Shown: positions 16,577 to 24,218 of the stretch, one piece after another | Numbering within the stretch: the first letter of the stretch is position 1 | Layout: every line of letters begins with the position of its first letter | From: Streptomyces sp. NBC_00237 | Lineage (GTDB): Bacteria; Actinomycetota; Actinomycetes; Streptomycetales; Streptomycetaceae | Assembly (NCBI RefSeq): GCF_026342435.1 | Contig: NZ_JAPEMT010000002.1 | Span: forward strand, 2,790,001 to 2,854,000 | Reading direction: 5' to 3' | DNA: 64,000 nt | The notes under the pieces: generated by a model | Seen by the model: only the letters and a program-made list of their open reading frames with translations | What the model was told of the DNA's origin: nothing | Database searches by the model: none | Position numbers and translations under genes: made by a program

Positions 16577-18039
16577 TGGCCAGGCCAGGCGCCCACGAGT
16601 GGGACGTGCTCGGACACGACTCCGATCCGGTGCCCGGAAACCCGGAGAGCGTCGCCAGGCTCGGCCGGGAACTGCGGAAGACCGCCGACGCGATTCGGCG
16701 GCAGGCAGGCGAGATCCGCGCGCTCAGCAAGGTGGACTCCTGGAAGGGCGAGGCCGCCGACTCCTTCCGCAAGGAGGCCGAGGAGGCGGACGGCAAGCTC
16801 CAGAAGGCGTTCAAGCGGTACGACGTCGCTTCCCGCGCCATGGGCACCGAGGTACGCGAAGGACAGGACGAGTCGGGCGAGTTCGCGAGCGAACTGAACC
16901 GGGCGCAGAAGGCCGCGGACAAGGCGCTGCGGGCGGCGCAGGAGGCCGACCAGGAGGCTTCCGGCGCGAAGAAGGCACTGGACGGCCAGAAGAAGGACAC
17001 CCCGAAGGACGATCCCGCCCGGGTGAGGCTGGAAGGCAGGCAGGACGCCGCCGACTCGGCGCTCACCCAGGCCAGGAAGGACCTGGACGCGGCGATCCTC
17101 ATCCGTAAGAACGCCGAGGAAGCCGCTGCGAAGAAGATCCGGGACGTGATCGACGACGACGGCCTGAAGGACGGCACCTGGGACAAGTTCAAGGACTGGG
17201 TGCACGACAACGCCGACCTCCTCAAGAAGATCGGCGACGTCGCGGGGTGGGTGGCCACGGCGGCGGGCGGCCTGGCGCTGGTGGTCGGCTGGATTCCGGT
17301 CATCGGGCAGGCGCTCGCAGGCGTCCTCGGCACGATCGCGCTCATGGCCACCGCGGTGTCCCTGGTGACACACGTGATGCTGGCGCTGGCGGGAGAGGGC
17401 GGCTGGTTCGACGTGGCCCTGGACGTGGTGGGGCTGGCGACCTTCGGTATCGGCCGGGCCGCGATCGGCGGTGCGAAGGCGGCGGGGGCCGGTACGAAGG
17501 CGGCCGCCCGCTCCAGCCTGTACCAGAAGGAGATGGCCAAGCACGCGGGCAAGAAGCTCAGCAAGAACGCTCTCAACAGGGCTGAGGAAAAGGCGTGGAA
17601 GGCGGCGCGGAAGGGAAGTGCGGATGCCCCGAGGGGCAAGGCTTCCGCCGAGGCGATGAAGAACGCACCGAGCGGCTGGTTCCCCGGCAAGCAGGCGGTG
17701 TTCGACGCGTTCAACCCGAAGAAGATCGTGGGGGACAGCGTGGACAGCGTGAAGGACCTCAAGGCGCTCAAGGACGCACCCGACCTGCTGCGGGGGGAGA
17801 CCTGGCGGGGGGTCGGAAAGCACTCCGTGGACGGTGGTCTCGACGACATCGGACGGCAGGTGGACACCATCGACGATGCGGTCAAGGGCAGTGCCGGCGT
17901 GAAGTCGGCCATGAACGGGCTCGACGCCCAGACGAAGCTCTGGTCCGGCACGACCGCGGTCGCCACGACCGTCGACGGCTCGGACAAGTTCGGCGTCTAC
18001 GACCCGCTCAAGGACGCCACCACGGTGGGGAACGGCTGA
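16576..18039 (+). CDS. Putative T7SS-secreted protein with WXG100-like N-terminus
   Basis: A 487-residue protein. Residues 1-110 form a WXG100-like hairpin with W56-K-G58 in VDSWKGEAADSF, the pattern of actinobacterial putative T7SS-secreted proteins. A long Lys/Ala-rich coiled coil (110-195) follows. Two or three Gly-rich hydrophobic segments (about 218-300, e.g. VGWIPVIGQALAGVLGTIALMA) precede a basic C-terminal domain with no toxin fold I can name. The hydrophobic centre resembles LXG/WXG polymorphic effectors, so membrane insertion or a C-terminal effector is possible but unproven. It overlaps the small upstream gene and is 4 bp from the next. Confidence 0.75.
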   Translation: MARPGAHEWDVLGHDSDPVPGNPESVARLGRELRKTADAIRRQAGEIRALSKVDSWKGEAADSFRKEAEEADGKLQKAFKRYDVASRAMGTEVREGQDESGEFASELNRAQKAADKALRAAQEADQEASGAKKALDGQKKDTPKDDPARVRLEGRQDAADSALTQARKDLDAAILIRKNAEEAAAKKIRDVIDDDGLKDGTWDKFKDWVHDNADLLKKIGDVAGWVATAAGGLALVVGWIPVIGQALAGVLGTIALMATAVSLVTHVMLALAGEGGWFDVALDVVGLATFGIGRAAIGGAKAAGAGTKAAARSSLYQKEMAKHAGKKLSKNALNRAEEKAWKAARKGSADAPRGKASAEAMKNAPSGWFPGKQAVFDAFNPKKIVGDSVDSVKDLKALKDAPDLLRGETWRGVGKHSVDGGLDDIGRQVDTIDDAVKGSAGVKSAMNGLDAQTKLWSGTTAVATTVDGSDKFGVYDPLKDATTVGNG

Positions 18040-18043
18040 ACCC

Positions 18044-19426
18044 ATGGCGTACGAGACACCTCCTGCCGGGGCGATGCGCCCCCTGGGCAACCGGCCTCCC
18101 GGCCTCGACATCGTCCGCCGCACCCGGCTCTTCGCGACGGAAGGAAAGACGGACGGAAAGCTCGTTCTGACGTCCCGCGACGGCACCGCGCGGGAGTTCC
18201 CCGTGGGCCCCGGGGGAATCACGCGTGCCGTGCACATCGACATCCTCGGCCCTGAGGCGGCGAAGCGGATGCCGCCTTCCGGTTCCTGGGGAGCGATCGA
18301 ATTCCAGCGGGCCGACGGCAGCCGGGTGCTGCGGGTCCCTCTGGGCGAGTGGCTTCCCGAGGTGTCCTCGCTCACCGCCCGGGTGGGCGGCCGTGAACTC
18401 CTGGAACTCACCGGCGCTGCCGACCTGTTGCGCGAGCTCCGCGTACCCGTGGTCACGGTCCGCTCCTTCGAGGACCCCGCCCTGGAGAACTCGGCCACCG
18501 GCCCCGGTACCGACCTGTGCGTCAGTGCGGTGCTCCCCGTGTGGCACCACGCGGTGCGGGCGGGGCAGCTCGGCTGGTTCGCCCTCATGGCCGTCGCGCT
18601 GATCGCACCCGGCACCCAGTCCTGGTCGGGCCCGCTGGCCGGGCTCTTCCTCCTCTCGTACACGGGGACCGACCTCTTCTTCTGGGCGAAGGGCAAGCGG
18701 CAGCAGCGAGGCGAACTCCCGGGCGTGATACTGAAGTTGCGCCCCGAAGCCGCCCACCACCACGCCGTCAGCCGCCGCTTCTCCGAGGTGTCCGCGCTGT
18801 ACGTGCTGGCCGACGACATCGTCGTACGGGACTCCACGGGCCGGGAGCGCTGGTTCGCCCGGGCAGGCACCCATGCGGTGACCCGTGTCGTACGACGCGA
18901 ACCGACGAGGCCCGCCACGCCCCGGGGGCCGGAGCCCGGCCGCCCCCTGGCCGTCGAGCTCCGGGGCCCGGGCGGGATCACGCGTGCCGTACTCCCCTGG
19001 GAATGGTGGTTCGGCGGCGACGAGGGCGAGCGCAACTGGCAGGCACTCGCGGCGGCCGTCGGCGATGCGGCGACGGAGACCGCGCCTGCCGACCGCGCGG
19101 ACGACCGGGACCGCCATCGCGGCCTCGACCGGCGCGACTCCGCCTTCCTGGCGCCGCTGAAGCCGCGAACGGCCCGGTCCCTCACCGGCTTCCAGTCCTC
19201 CGTCGTGAAGAACGTGAGCCCGCAGGCGGTGTACGTCTTCCTCCTCTTCACCCTCCTGCTGGGTCACACGGCCGCCGGACCGCTCACCACCGGTGTCGCC
19301 ATCGCCGCCCTGCTGGCCGCCCTCCTGCCCGCCGTGGCGGACTCCGCGACCAGCAGGCTCGCCCTCGACCGCCCGCCGAGGCAGACGCCTCCCCGGCAGC
19401 ACAGCCCGGAAGGAGTCTCCCGATGA
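18044..19426 (+). CDS. Hypothetical membrane protein with duplicated module, T7SS operon
   Basis: A 460-residue protein of unknown family. Two soluble modules share the string GPGGITRAV (about residues 56-64 and 308-316), each ahead of a strand with PLGEW or PWEWW, so the protein looks internally duplicated. A helical hairpin (about 178-215) separates the modules and a second hydrophobic pair (about 400-440) is near the C-terminus. It could be a membrane component or an immunity/anchor partner of the preceding cargo. The stop overlaps the next ATG by 4 nt. Confidence 0.75.
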   Translation: MAYETPPAGAMRPLGNRPPGLDIVRRTRLFATEGKTDGKLVLTSRDGTAREFPVGPGGITRAVHIDILGPEAAKRMPPSGSWGAIEFQRADGSRVLRVPLGEWLPEVSSLTARVGGRELLELTGAADLLRELRVPVVTVRSFEDPALENSATGPGTDLCVSAVLPVWHHAVRAGQLGWFALMAVALIAPGTQSWSGPLAGLFLLSYTGTDLFFWAKGKRQQRGELPGVILKLRPEAAHHHAVSRRFSEVSALYVLADDIVVRDSTGRERWFARAGTHAVTRVVRREPTRPATPRGPEPGRPLAVELRGPGGITRAVLPWEWWFGGDEGERNWQALAAAVGDAATETAPADRADDRDRHRGLDRRDSAFLAPLKPRTARSLTGFQSSVVKNVSPQAVYVFLLFTLLLGHTAAGPLTTGVAIAALLAALLPAVADSATSRLALDRPPRQTPPRQHSPEGVSR

Positions 19427-20028
19427 CCCCGCCCAGCGACTACGTCCTCAGGCTCCCCGAGGGCTGGTTCCGGGTGCATCTCGACCCCGACCGCCGCAGG
19501 AAGTCCGTCGACGCCCTGGTCGAGAGGCAGTTCGCAGGCGCCGACGACCTCCCCCACCTCAAGAAGGAGGCCAGGTCCGAGCTCCTGGCCCGAGCCAGGA
19601 AGGCGTACAAGAACGGCGGTGTGGAGCTCTACCTGAGTCTCCAGAAGGCCGGCCGTCTCACCATTCCGGCATCGCTCCTGATCACGCTCGTCCCGCCGCG
19701 GACCGCACAGGGACTGCCGCTCGACGCCCTGGCGGAGCACCTCGCCGCCAACGGTCCGCTGGAGCAGGAGGTCTCCCTGGAAGAGCTCCCGGCCGGGAAC
19801 TCCTGTCGCGTGCGGGCCCGCAGAGCCCTGGAGGAGCCGGCGGGGGAACCGCACCCCGAGGAGCTCGCCGAACTCTCCTCCGCCCCTGCCACCTCCGTCG
19901 ACCATTACATCGAGATCCCCGGCAGCCGGGCCCTCCTGCTGCTCTCCTTCTCGACCCCGCTGGACCCGATCGCCGACGCGATGGCCGAGCTCTTCGACGC
20001 CGTCGCCCATTCTCTGACCTGGACCTGA
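19423..20028 (+). CDS. Hypothetical protein, T7SS operon
   Basis: A 201-residue soluble alpha/beta protein of no family I recognise. It starts VLRLPEGWFRVHLDPDRRRKSV, has a Lys/Arg-rich helix (DLPHLKKEARSELLARARKAY), and ends with beta-rich YIEIPGSRALLLLSFSTPLD. The general layout (positively charged helix, later IPGS strand, terminal helix) is shared with the next gene's product in outline only. ATGA overlap with the membrane-protein gene implies coupled translation. Confidence 0.75.
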   Translation: MTPPSDYVLRLPEGWFRVHLDPDRRRKSVDALVERQFAGADDLPHLKKEARSELLARARKAYKNGGVELYLSLQKAGRLTIPASLLITLVPPRTAQGLPLDALAEHLAANGPLEQEVSLEELPAGNSCRVRARRALEEPAGEPHPEELAELSSAPATSVDHYIEIPGSRALLLLSFSTPLDPIADAMAELFDAVAHSLTWT

Positions 20029-20037
20029 GGACCTCCC

Positions 20038-20637
20038 ATGGCGCACATCACCGACTGCGACCTCGGCCTCCACGACGGCTGGGTGGTGCTCCCGCTGGAC
20101 CCCGACGCCGACGTCTCGGGCTGGGCCGATGCCACGGCGCGGGAACTGGCGGAACGGGCCTCCGCCGAGGGCTCGTCCTTCCGCCTGGACCTCCTGCGCC
20201 AAGAGCTCCGCGAGCAGGCCGCCGACAGCCGCGAGCGCTCCCCCGTCCTGGCCGCCGCGCTCTACCTGAACGGGTTCGAGTCCGCCGCGGTGGTGCTGGA
20301 GGCGGACTTCGTCCTCCCGTCGGAGGAGGTCCCCGTCATCACGTCCGACTGGTTCGTACGGAACTTCAGCGACGCCGCCCTCGGCACGCCGGACGTGTCG
20401 CACGGGGAGGTCCCGGCGGGCCCCTGCACCCGTATCAAGCAGCTCCTCGCCGGGCCCCGCGCCGACCAGGACGGCGCACGCCCCCTGCTGGAGACGATCG
20501 CCTACGCGGTCTTCCCGGAGAACACCCGGAGCGCGGTGCTCGTCCTCTTCTCCTGGACCGGCGCGGGCGTCGAGGAGTCCGTCCAGCGGATGGCGACGGA
20601 CATCGTGGCTTCGCTGACCGTGGAACTCTCCGCCTGA
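20038..20637 (+). CDS. Hypothetical protein, last gene of T7SS cargo operon
   Basis: A 199-residue acidic soluble protein without recognised domains. It begins ITDCDLGLHDGWVVLPLDPDADV, which mirrors the opening of the preceding protein (LPEGWFRVHLDPDR), and ends AVLVLFSWTGAG plus a terminal helix like the preceding protein's LLLLSFSTPLD. The two may therefore be distant paralogues forming a pair. ATG 20038 follows GAGGACCTCCC, a good ribosome binding site. The next gene has its own promoter-like block. Confidence 0.75.
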   Translation: MAHITDCDLGLHDGWVVLPLDPDADVSGWADATARELAERASAEGSSFRLDLLRQELREQAADSRERSPVLAAALYLNGFESAAVVLEADFVLPSEEVPVITSDWFVRNFSDAALGTPDVSHGEVPAGPCTRIKQLLAGPRADQDGARPLLETIAYAVFPENTRSAVLVLFSWTGAGVEESVQRMATDIVASLTVELSA

Positions 20638-20690
20638 CCCGCCTGGCCCGCCTGACCCGGCTCCCCGGGCCGGGAAACACCTCACCCCAC

Positions 20691-20746
20691 ACGAGAATGA
20701 CACGTTCACTCCGGCGAATCCGCACACCCGGGTGCCTAACGTCGTT
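20691..20746 (+). promoter_or_regulatory. Promoter-like block shared with 16089-16144
   Basis: Second copy of the 56-bp conserved block described at 16089-16144. TAACGT is at 20737-20742; the GTG of the lipoprotein gene follows 41 bp later. Conservation outside coding sequence at two starts of the same locus argues for co-regulation. Confidence 0.6.
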
Positions 20747-20782
20747 CCCCGATACCCCAACGGCCCGCCGGGAGTTCCACCT

Positions 20783-21448
20783 GTGAACCTTCGCAATTCA
20801 CCCTTTGCCACAGCATGCGCCGCAATCGCTGCAGCCCTCCTCCTGACGTCCTGCGGAGGTGAGGGGAAGGACGCGGCCAAACCCTCGGGCGCGATCGACG
20901 GGGCGGATGCGGACACCGCCGCGAAGAAACCGTCGGCCCCGGGCACTCCGGCCCCGGGCTCCGCCGCCCGTCCCCCGGTCAACCTCCCCGCCGACGTCAA
21001 GAACGTCTTCGAGGGCCAGAAGAGCGGGGACCCGACGAAGGACGCCGTGCTCGCCGACAACGCGGAACGCATCAACGCGGTCGACGACGCCATCGTGCGC
21101 GGCACCGCCGACGCGAAGGGGCTGGGCTTCTACAACGACGGCGACGCCCTGGGAACTTCGGTGACCTTCGTCCAGGGCTACGTGGACAAGAAGCTCACCT
21201 GGACGGGCACCACCCGCTACTTCGACCGGCAGGTGACGTCCCTGAAGGGGGGAACCGCCACGGTCGCCTACTGCTCCGACGAGAGCAGGTCGTTCCTGAA
21301 GAACCGCATGACCGGAAAACTCGACAGGACGCCGACCAGCGCGGACAGCTACGTCTTCTACAACACCCAGTCGAAGAAGAACGCACAGGGCGTGTGGCAG
21401 ACCACGCGCGTGATCTCGCAACGGGGAGCCGCGAAGTGCCAGCCGTGA
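20783..21448 (+). CDS. Lipoprotein of T7SS locus (paralogue of Tad-locus lipoprotein)
   Basis: A 221-residue predicted lipoprotein: lipobox LLTSC with Cys24, then an acidic/Ala/Pro linker. The domain at about 75-221 matches the Tad-locus lipoprotein in order: NVFEGQKSGDPTKDAVLAD, TGTTRYFDRQVTSLKGG, VAYCSDESRSF and GVWQTTRVI, ending in a Cys-x-Pro. GTG 20783 has GGGAG 8 nt upstream. Its stop overlaps the secreted-protein GTG by 4 nt, the same junction as in the Tad locus. The function is unknown. Confidence 0.87.
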   Translation: MNLRNSPFATACAAIAAALLLTSCGGEGKDAAKPSGAIDGADADTAAKKPSAPGTPAPGSAARPPVNLPADVKNVFEGQKSGDPTKDAVLADNAERINAVDDAIVRGTADAKGLGFYNDGDALGTSVTFVQGYVDKKLTWTGTTRYFDRQVTSLKGGTATVAYCSDESRSFLKNRMTGKLDRTPTSADSYVFYNTQSKKNAQGVWQTTRVISQRGAAKCQP

Positions 21449-22461
21449 GCCCGAAGAACCGCAGGCCCGTCCTCCTCGCCGCCCTGGTCTGCCTCGGCGT
21501 ACTGACTCCGGCCACGGCCCACGCGGGCGGCCGTGGCGGCGCGGGCACCGACGGCGCGGAGCAGACGGGTGGCGCCGCCGACGGAAAGATCTCCGCCGGA
21601 GTCGTCTTCGACCGCTCGAAGAACGGCACCGGAACCACCTCGGGACCGGTCACACCCGTCTCCGACTGGACCCCGCCCGCCTGCTACTACGCCCCCCGGT
21701 ACAGCCCGGACCAACTGCAGAAGTACCTGGAGCCGATCTGGGCCGTCGACTCGACGGGCGCGCAGTGGGACCTGGAGCAGCGGAACCGCTACGTCAACGG
21801 CAAGCCGTACAAGGACTTCAACAAGTCCAAAGCGGGCAAGGGGCATTGGTGGGACAGCTTCATCCCCGACGGCCGTGAGGGAGATCCCCGGGCCTTCGAC
21901 TGCGACAAGCCCTACTTCTGGGTCGACAAGGGCGACCCGCCACCGGCGGACGTCCCCGAGGCCGTCACCCCCGAACGCCTCGCCCAACTCGCCTACGCCG
22001 AGATCCGCATTCCCGGCACCGCCATCGCCCTTGCCCCGCAGGCCGAGTCCAAGGTGAACCTCCCCACCTGGGCGTGGCTCGACAAGGCCGCCTTCAAGCC
22101 GGTGTCGGTCACGGCCTCCGTACCCGCTATCGGCATCGAGGCGACGACCACTGCCGAGCCGGTCTCCCTGAAGCTCGAACCCGGCACACCCGACGCCACG
22201 CTCCACCCGGCCTCGGGCGAGTGCCCGATCACAGGCGGCCGCATCGGCGAGCCGTACGCCAAGGGAAAGGCCCACCGCACCCCGCCCTGCGGCCTCACCT
22301 ACCTCCGCGCCTCCGGCGACAAGCCGTACTCCCTCCAGGCCACCATCACCTGGAAGATCCACTGGACGGGTACCGGAGGCGCGGGCGGAGACCTCCCCGA
22401 CGGGGCCTTCGGGGCGGTGCAGGACATCACCGTCCAGGAAATCCAGGCCATCAATCGCTGA
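21445..22461 (+). CDS. Secreted protein of T7SS locus (paralogue of Tad-locus secreted protein)
   Basis: A 338-residue secreted protein. Signal peptide with PVLLAALVCLGVLTPATAHA, cleavage before GG. The body shares with the protein at 5935-6963 the blocks WTPPACYY, DFNKSKAGKGHWW, CDKPYFWVDKG, WAWLDKAAFKPVSVTA, DATLHPASGECP, TPPCGLTYLRASGD and LPDGAFG, ending in a near-identical VQEIQAINR. The GTG at 21445 is chosen because it begins the signal peptide and reproduces the GTGA overlap of the paralogous pair. No enzyme motif is visible. Confidence 0.87.
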   Translation: MSPKNRRPVLLAALVCLGVLTPATAHAGGRGGAGTDGAEQTGGAADGKISAGVVFDRSKNGTGTTSGPVTPVSDWTPPACYYAPRYSPDQLQKYLEPIWAVDSTGAQWDLEQRNRYVNGKPYKDFNKSKAGKGHWWDSFIPDGREGDPRAFDCDKPYFWVDKGDPPPADVPEAVTPERLAQLAYAEIRIPGTAIALAPQAESKVNLPTWAWLDKAAFKPVSVTASVPAIGIEATTTAEPVSLKLEPGTPDATLHPASGECPITGGRIGEPYAKGKAHRTPPCGLTYLRASGDKPYSLQATITWKIHWTGTGGAGGDLPDGAFGAVQDITVQEIQAINR

Positions 22462-22576
22462 AGGCGAGGAGTAACGGATTCAGCTGGCCACCAGGAATCG
22501 GGCAGAACTCATCGAGATGGTGAAGACGCTGAGAATGCGCCCTGGTGTGCAATACCCCCATGAATAAGGCCCGTTG

Positions 22577-22595
22577 GCGGAATTGTGCATTCCGC
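22577..22595. promoter_or_regulatory. Perfect inverted repeat upstream of the third lipoprotein gene
   Basis: GCGGAAT, 5-nt spacer, ATTCCGC, about 55 bp before the GTG at 22649. It could be an operator, or a weak hairpin closing the previous unit; no T-run follows. Confidence 0.45.
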
Positions 22596-22648
22596 AGATA
22601 GCTTCGATGTTCTCGCATCCCACCCGCCGCAACAGGAGTAGTTGACAC

Positions 22649-23440
22649 GTGAACCGTCGCCGCCCCATAACCACAGCCGCCGCCTGCACCGTGGCCGCCG
22701 CCCTGCTGCTGAGCGCCTGCGGAGGCGACGGGGACGGCAAGAAGCCCGCCTCGGGCGCGGCTCCCGGTGCCGCCCGTCCGGCGAAGGACTCGCCGGACGC
22801 CCCGGCGCCCGGGCCGCAGCGGCCCGACATCGGCCTGGGCGGCGGCCACAAGGTGACCTTCGACTTCGCGCGGCCCGCCGATCCCGGAGAGGCCGCCGCC
22901 CTCGCCGACTCCTCGCGCTTCGTGCAGGCGATCTGGCACGGGATCCTCGCGCAGGACGCCAACGACCCGGCGTACCGGTTCTACTCGCGCAAGGACGCGA
23001 CCGCCTTCGGCAAGAGCCGGATCGAGGCGGAGCTGAAGGGCGGCTGGACGCCCTCCGGAACGGATCGCTACTACAACGCCAGCACGGTCGCAGGGGACGC
23101 GAAGTCCGTGCGGGTCACGTTCTGCCACGACGGGTCGAAGGCGTTCAGCAAGGCGAAGAAGACCGGCAAGCGCCGCACCGCGAAGCCGAACCCGGACAAC
23201 TTCCAGAAGTACAGCGTGCTGATGCGCCCTTCGCCCGCCCTCCCCCAGGGATGGGTGGCCGAACAGGTCCAGGTCCAGGAGCGGGCGACTGCGGAATGCC
23301 GCGTCACCAAGTCCTCGGAGGCCAAGAAGCGCCCTGCCAGGAGCACCCCGCCCGCCGGACACCGCAAGGAGAACCCGCCGCGCAAGTCCGACAGCGGCAG
23401 CGGCAGCAAGACCAAGAAGCCCCGGACCTCCCGGCACTGA
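22649..23440 (+). CDS. Lipoprotein, diverged third paralogue in T7SS locus
   Basis: A 263-residue predicted lipoprotein (LLSAC, Cys24). The central domain resembles the other two lipoproteins: YRFYSRKDA, SGTDRYYNAST, VRVTFCHDGSKAFSKAKKTGK (compare YCLDASKTYPKDRKTQK in the Tad copy), then VAEQVQVQE and a late Cys. It lacks the NVFE block and has a long Lys/Pro/Ser-rich basic tail (about 225-263) absent from the others. GTG 22649 has AGGAG about 9 nt upstream. It has no secreted partner downstream. Confidence 0.8.
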   Translation: MNRRRPITTAAACTVAAALLLSACGGDGDGKKPASGAAPGAARPAKDSPDAPAPGPQRPDIGLGGGHKVTFDFARPADPGEAAALADSSRFVQAIWHGILAQDANDPAYRFYSRKDATAFGKSRIEAELKGGWTPSGTDRYYNASTVAGDAKSVRVTFCHDGSKAFSKAKKTGKRRTAKPNPDNFQKYSVLMRPSPALPQGWVAEQVQVQERATAECRVTKSSEAKKRPARSTPPAGHRKENPPRKSDSGSGSKTKKPRTSRH

Positions 23441-23579
23441 GGATCCAGGCCGGACCGCGCGGAACGGGTGGCCGAGGTACGGCGCGGGAGGCGCACACGC
23501 TCGCGGCCAGAGCGACCAGAGCGATGGGTCCACGATGAGCCCCAGCAGGCCGGGAACCGCCGCCGGTGCGGGCGGTGGT

Positions 23580-23617
23580 CCCGGGGCGGGGGCGGGCGCG
23601 CAGGCCCGCCCCCCGGG
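23580..23617. terminator. GC-rich hairpin between convergent lipoprotein and WXG100 genes
   Basis: CCCGGGG-rich arm pairs with GCCCGCCCCCCGGG, with a small bulge; no T-tract. Its position between two converging genes suggests a two-way terminator. Confidence 0.4.
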
Positions 23618-23641
23618 CCGTGCGGAGGTCCGGCGTCCGGG

Positions 23642-23941
23642 CTACTTCTTCGCCGCCCGGCCCAACTCCTCGTCGATCGACTGGAACTTGTCCGCCGCCG
23701 TCGTCAGGTAGTCGCCGATGCCGTCGAGACCGCCGATGGTCTCCTTCGCGCCGGTCGTGAACTCCTCGAAGTTCTGGTCGAAAGCCTTGGAGGCGGACTT
23801 CGTGACGAAGCCCGTGTTGACCAGGTTGTCGATGTACTTCTTCAGGCCGTTGAGCTTCTCGTTGAGCTTTTCCTTCTCCTTGACGATGTACTTCGCCGCA
23901 TTGCGCATGTCGTCATAAGTGACATCCAGGTCTTTTGCCAT
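23642..23941 (-). CDS. WXG100/ESAT-6-like protein
   Basis: A 99-residue helical hairpin protein of WXG100 size. Helix 1 (VTYDDMRNAAKYIVKEKEKLNEKLNGLKKY is the continuous first part) and helix 2 (TGAKETIGGLDGIGDYLTTAADKFQSIDEELGR) surround a turn reading TGFVTKSASKAF where W-x-G-x-A-x-x-F is usual; the Phe is kept and Trp-x-Gly is replaced. GGAGGAGAG lies 5-6 nt before ATG 23941. It is divergent from the EssC-like ATPase gene and is the best candidate for its small secreted substrate. Confidence 0.8.
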   Translation of the reverse strand: MAKDLDVTYDDMRNAAKYIVKEKEKLNEKLNGLKKYIDNLVNTGFVTKSASKAFDQNFEEFTTGAKETIGGLDGIGDYLTTAADKFQSIDEELGRAAKK

Positions 23942-24218
23942 GAAAGCTCTCCTCCGTAAGGGGGCACGCGCAGGCCCGTAAGTAAGCAGTGCCGTACCGG
24001 CGTTCGCAGCAGCTTACGAAAGGAATTCGGCGGGGCAAGCGGCGGGAAAGGCGTGTGAAGAGGGGGTGCAGGGCAGGCCATTGCCGGTGTCCTGGGGGTT
24101 GTGGATAGGGTCGCCGTGCGCGTTCAAGGGGGGCGGTTGCAGGTTCCGCTTGGCATCTGCGCATTTGCTCCACACTTTTCTACTGCATGCCCACCGGACT
24201 TCCACGGGGAGGATGCCC

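Noticed and set aside
16573-19251. A long minus-strand open frame across the T7SS cargo genes.
   Set aside because: Shadow of GC-rich plus-strand genes; Arg/Ser-rich with no recognised motif.
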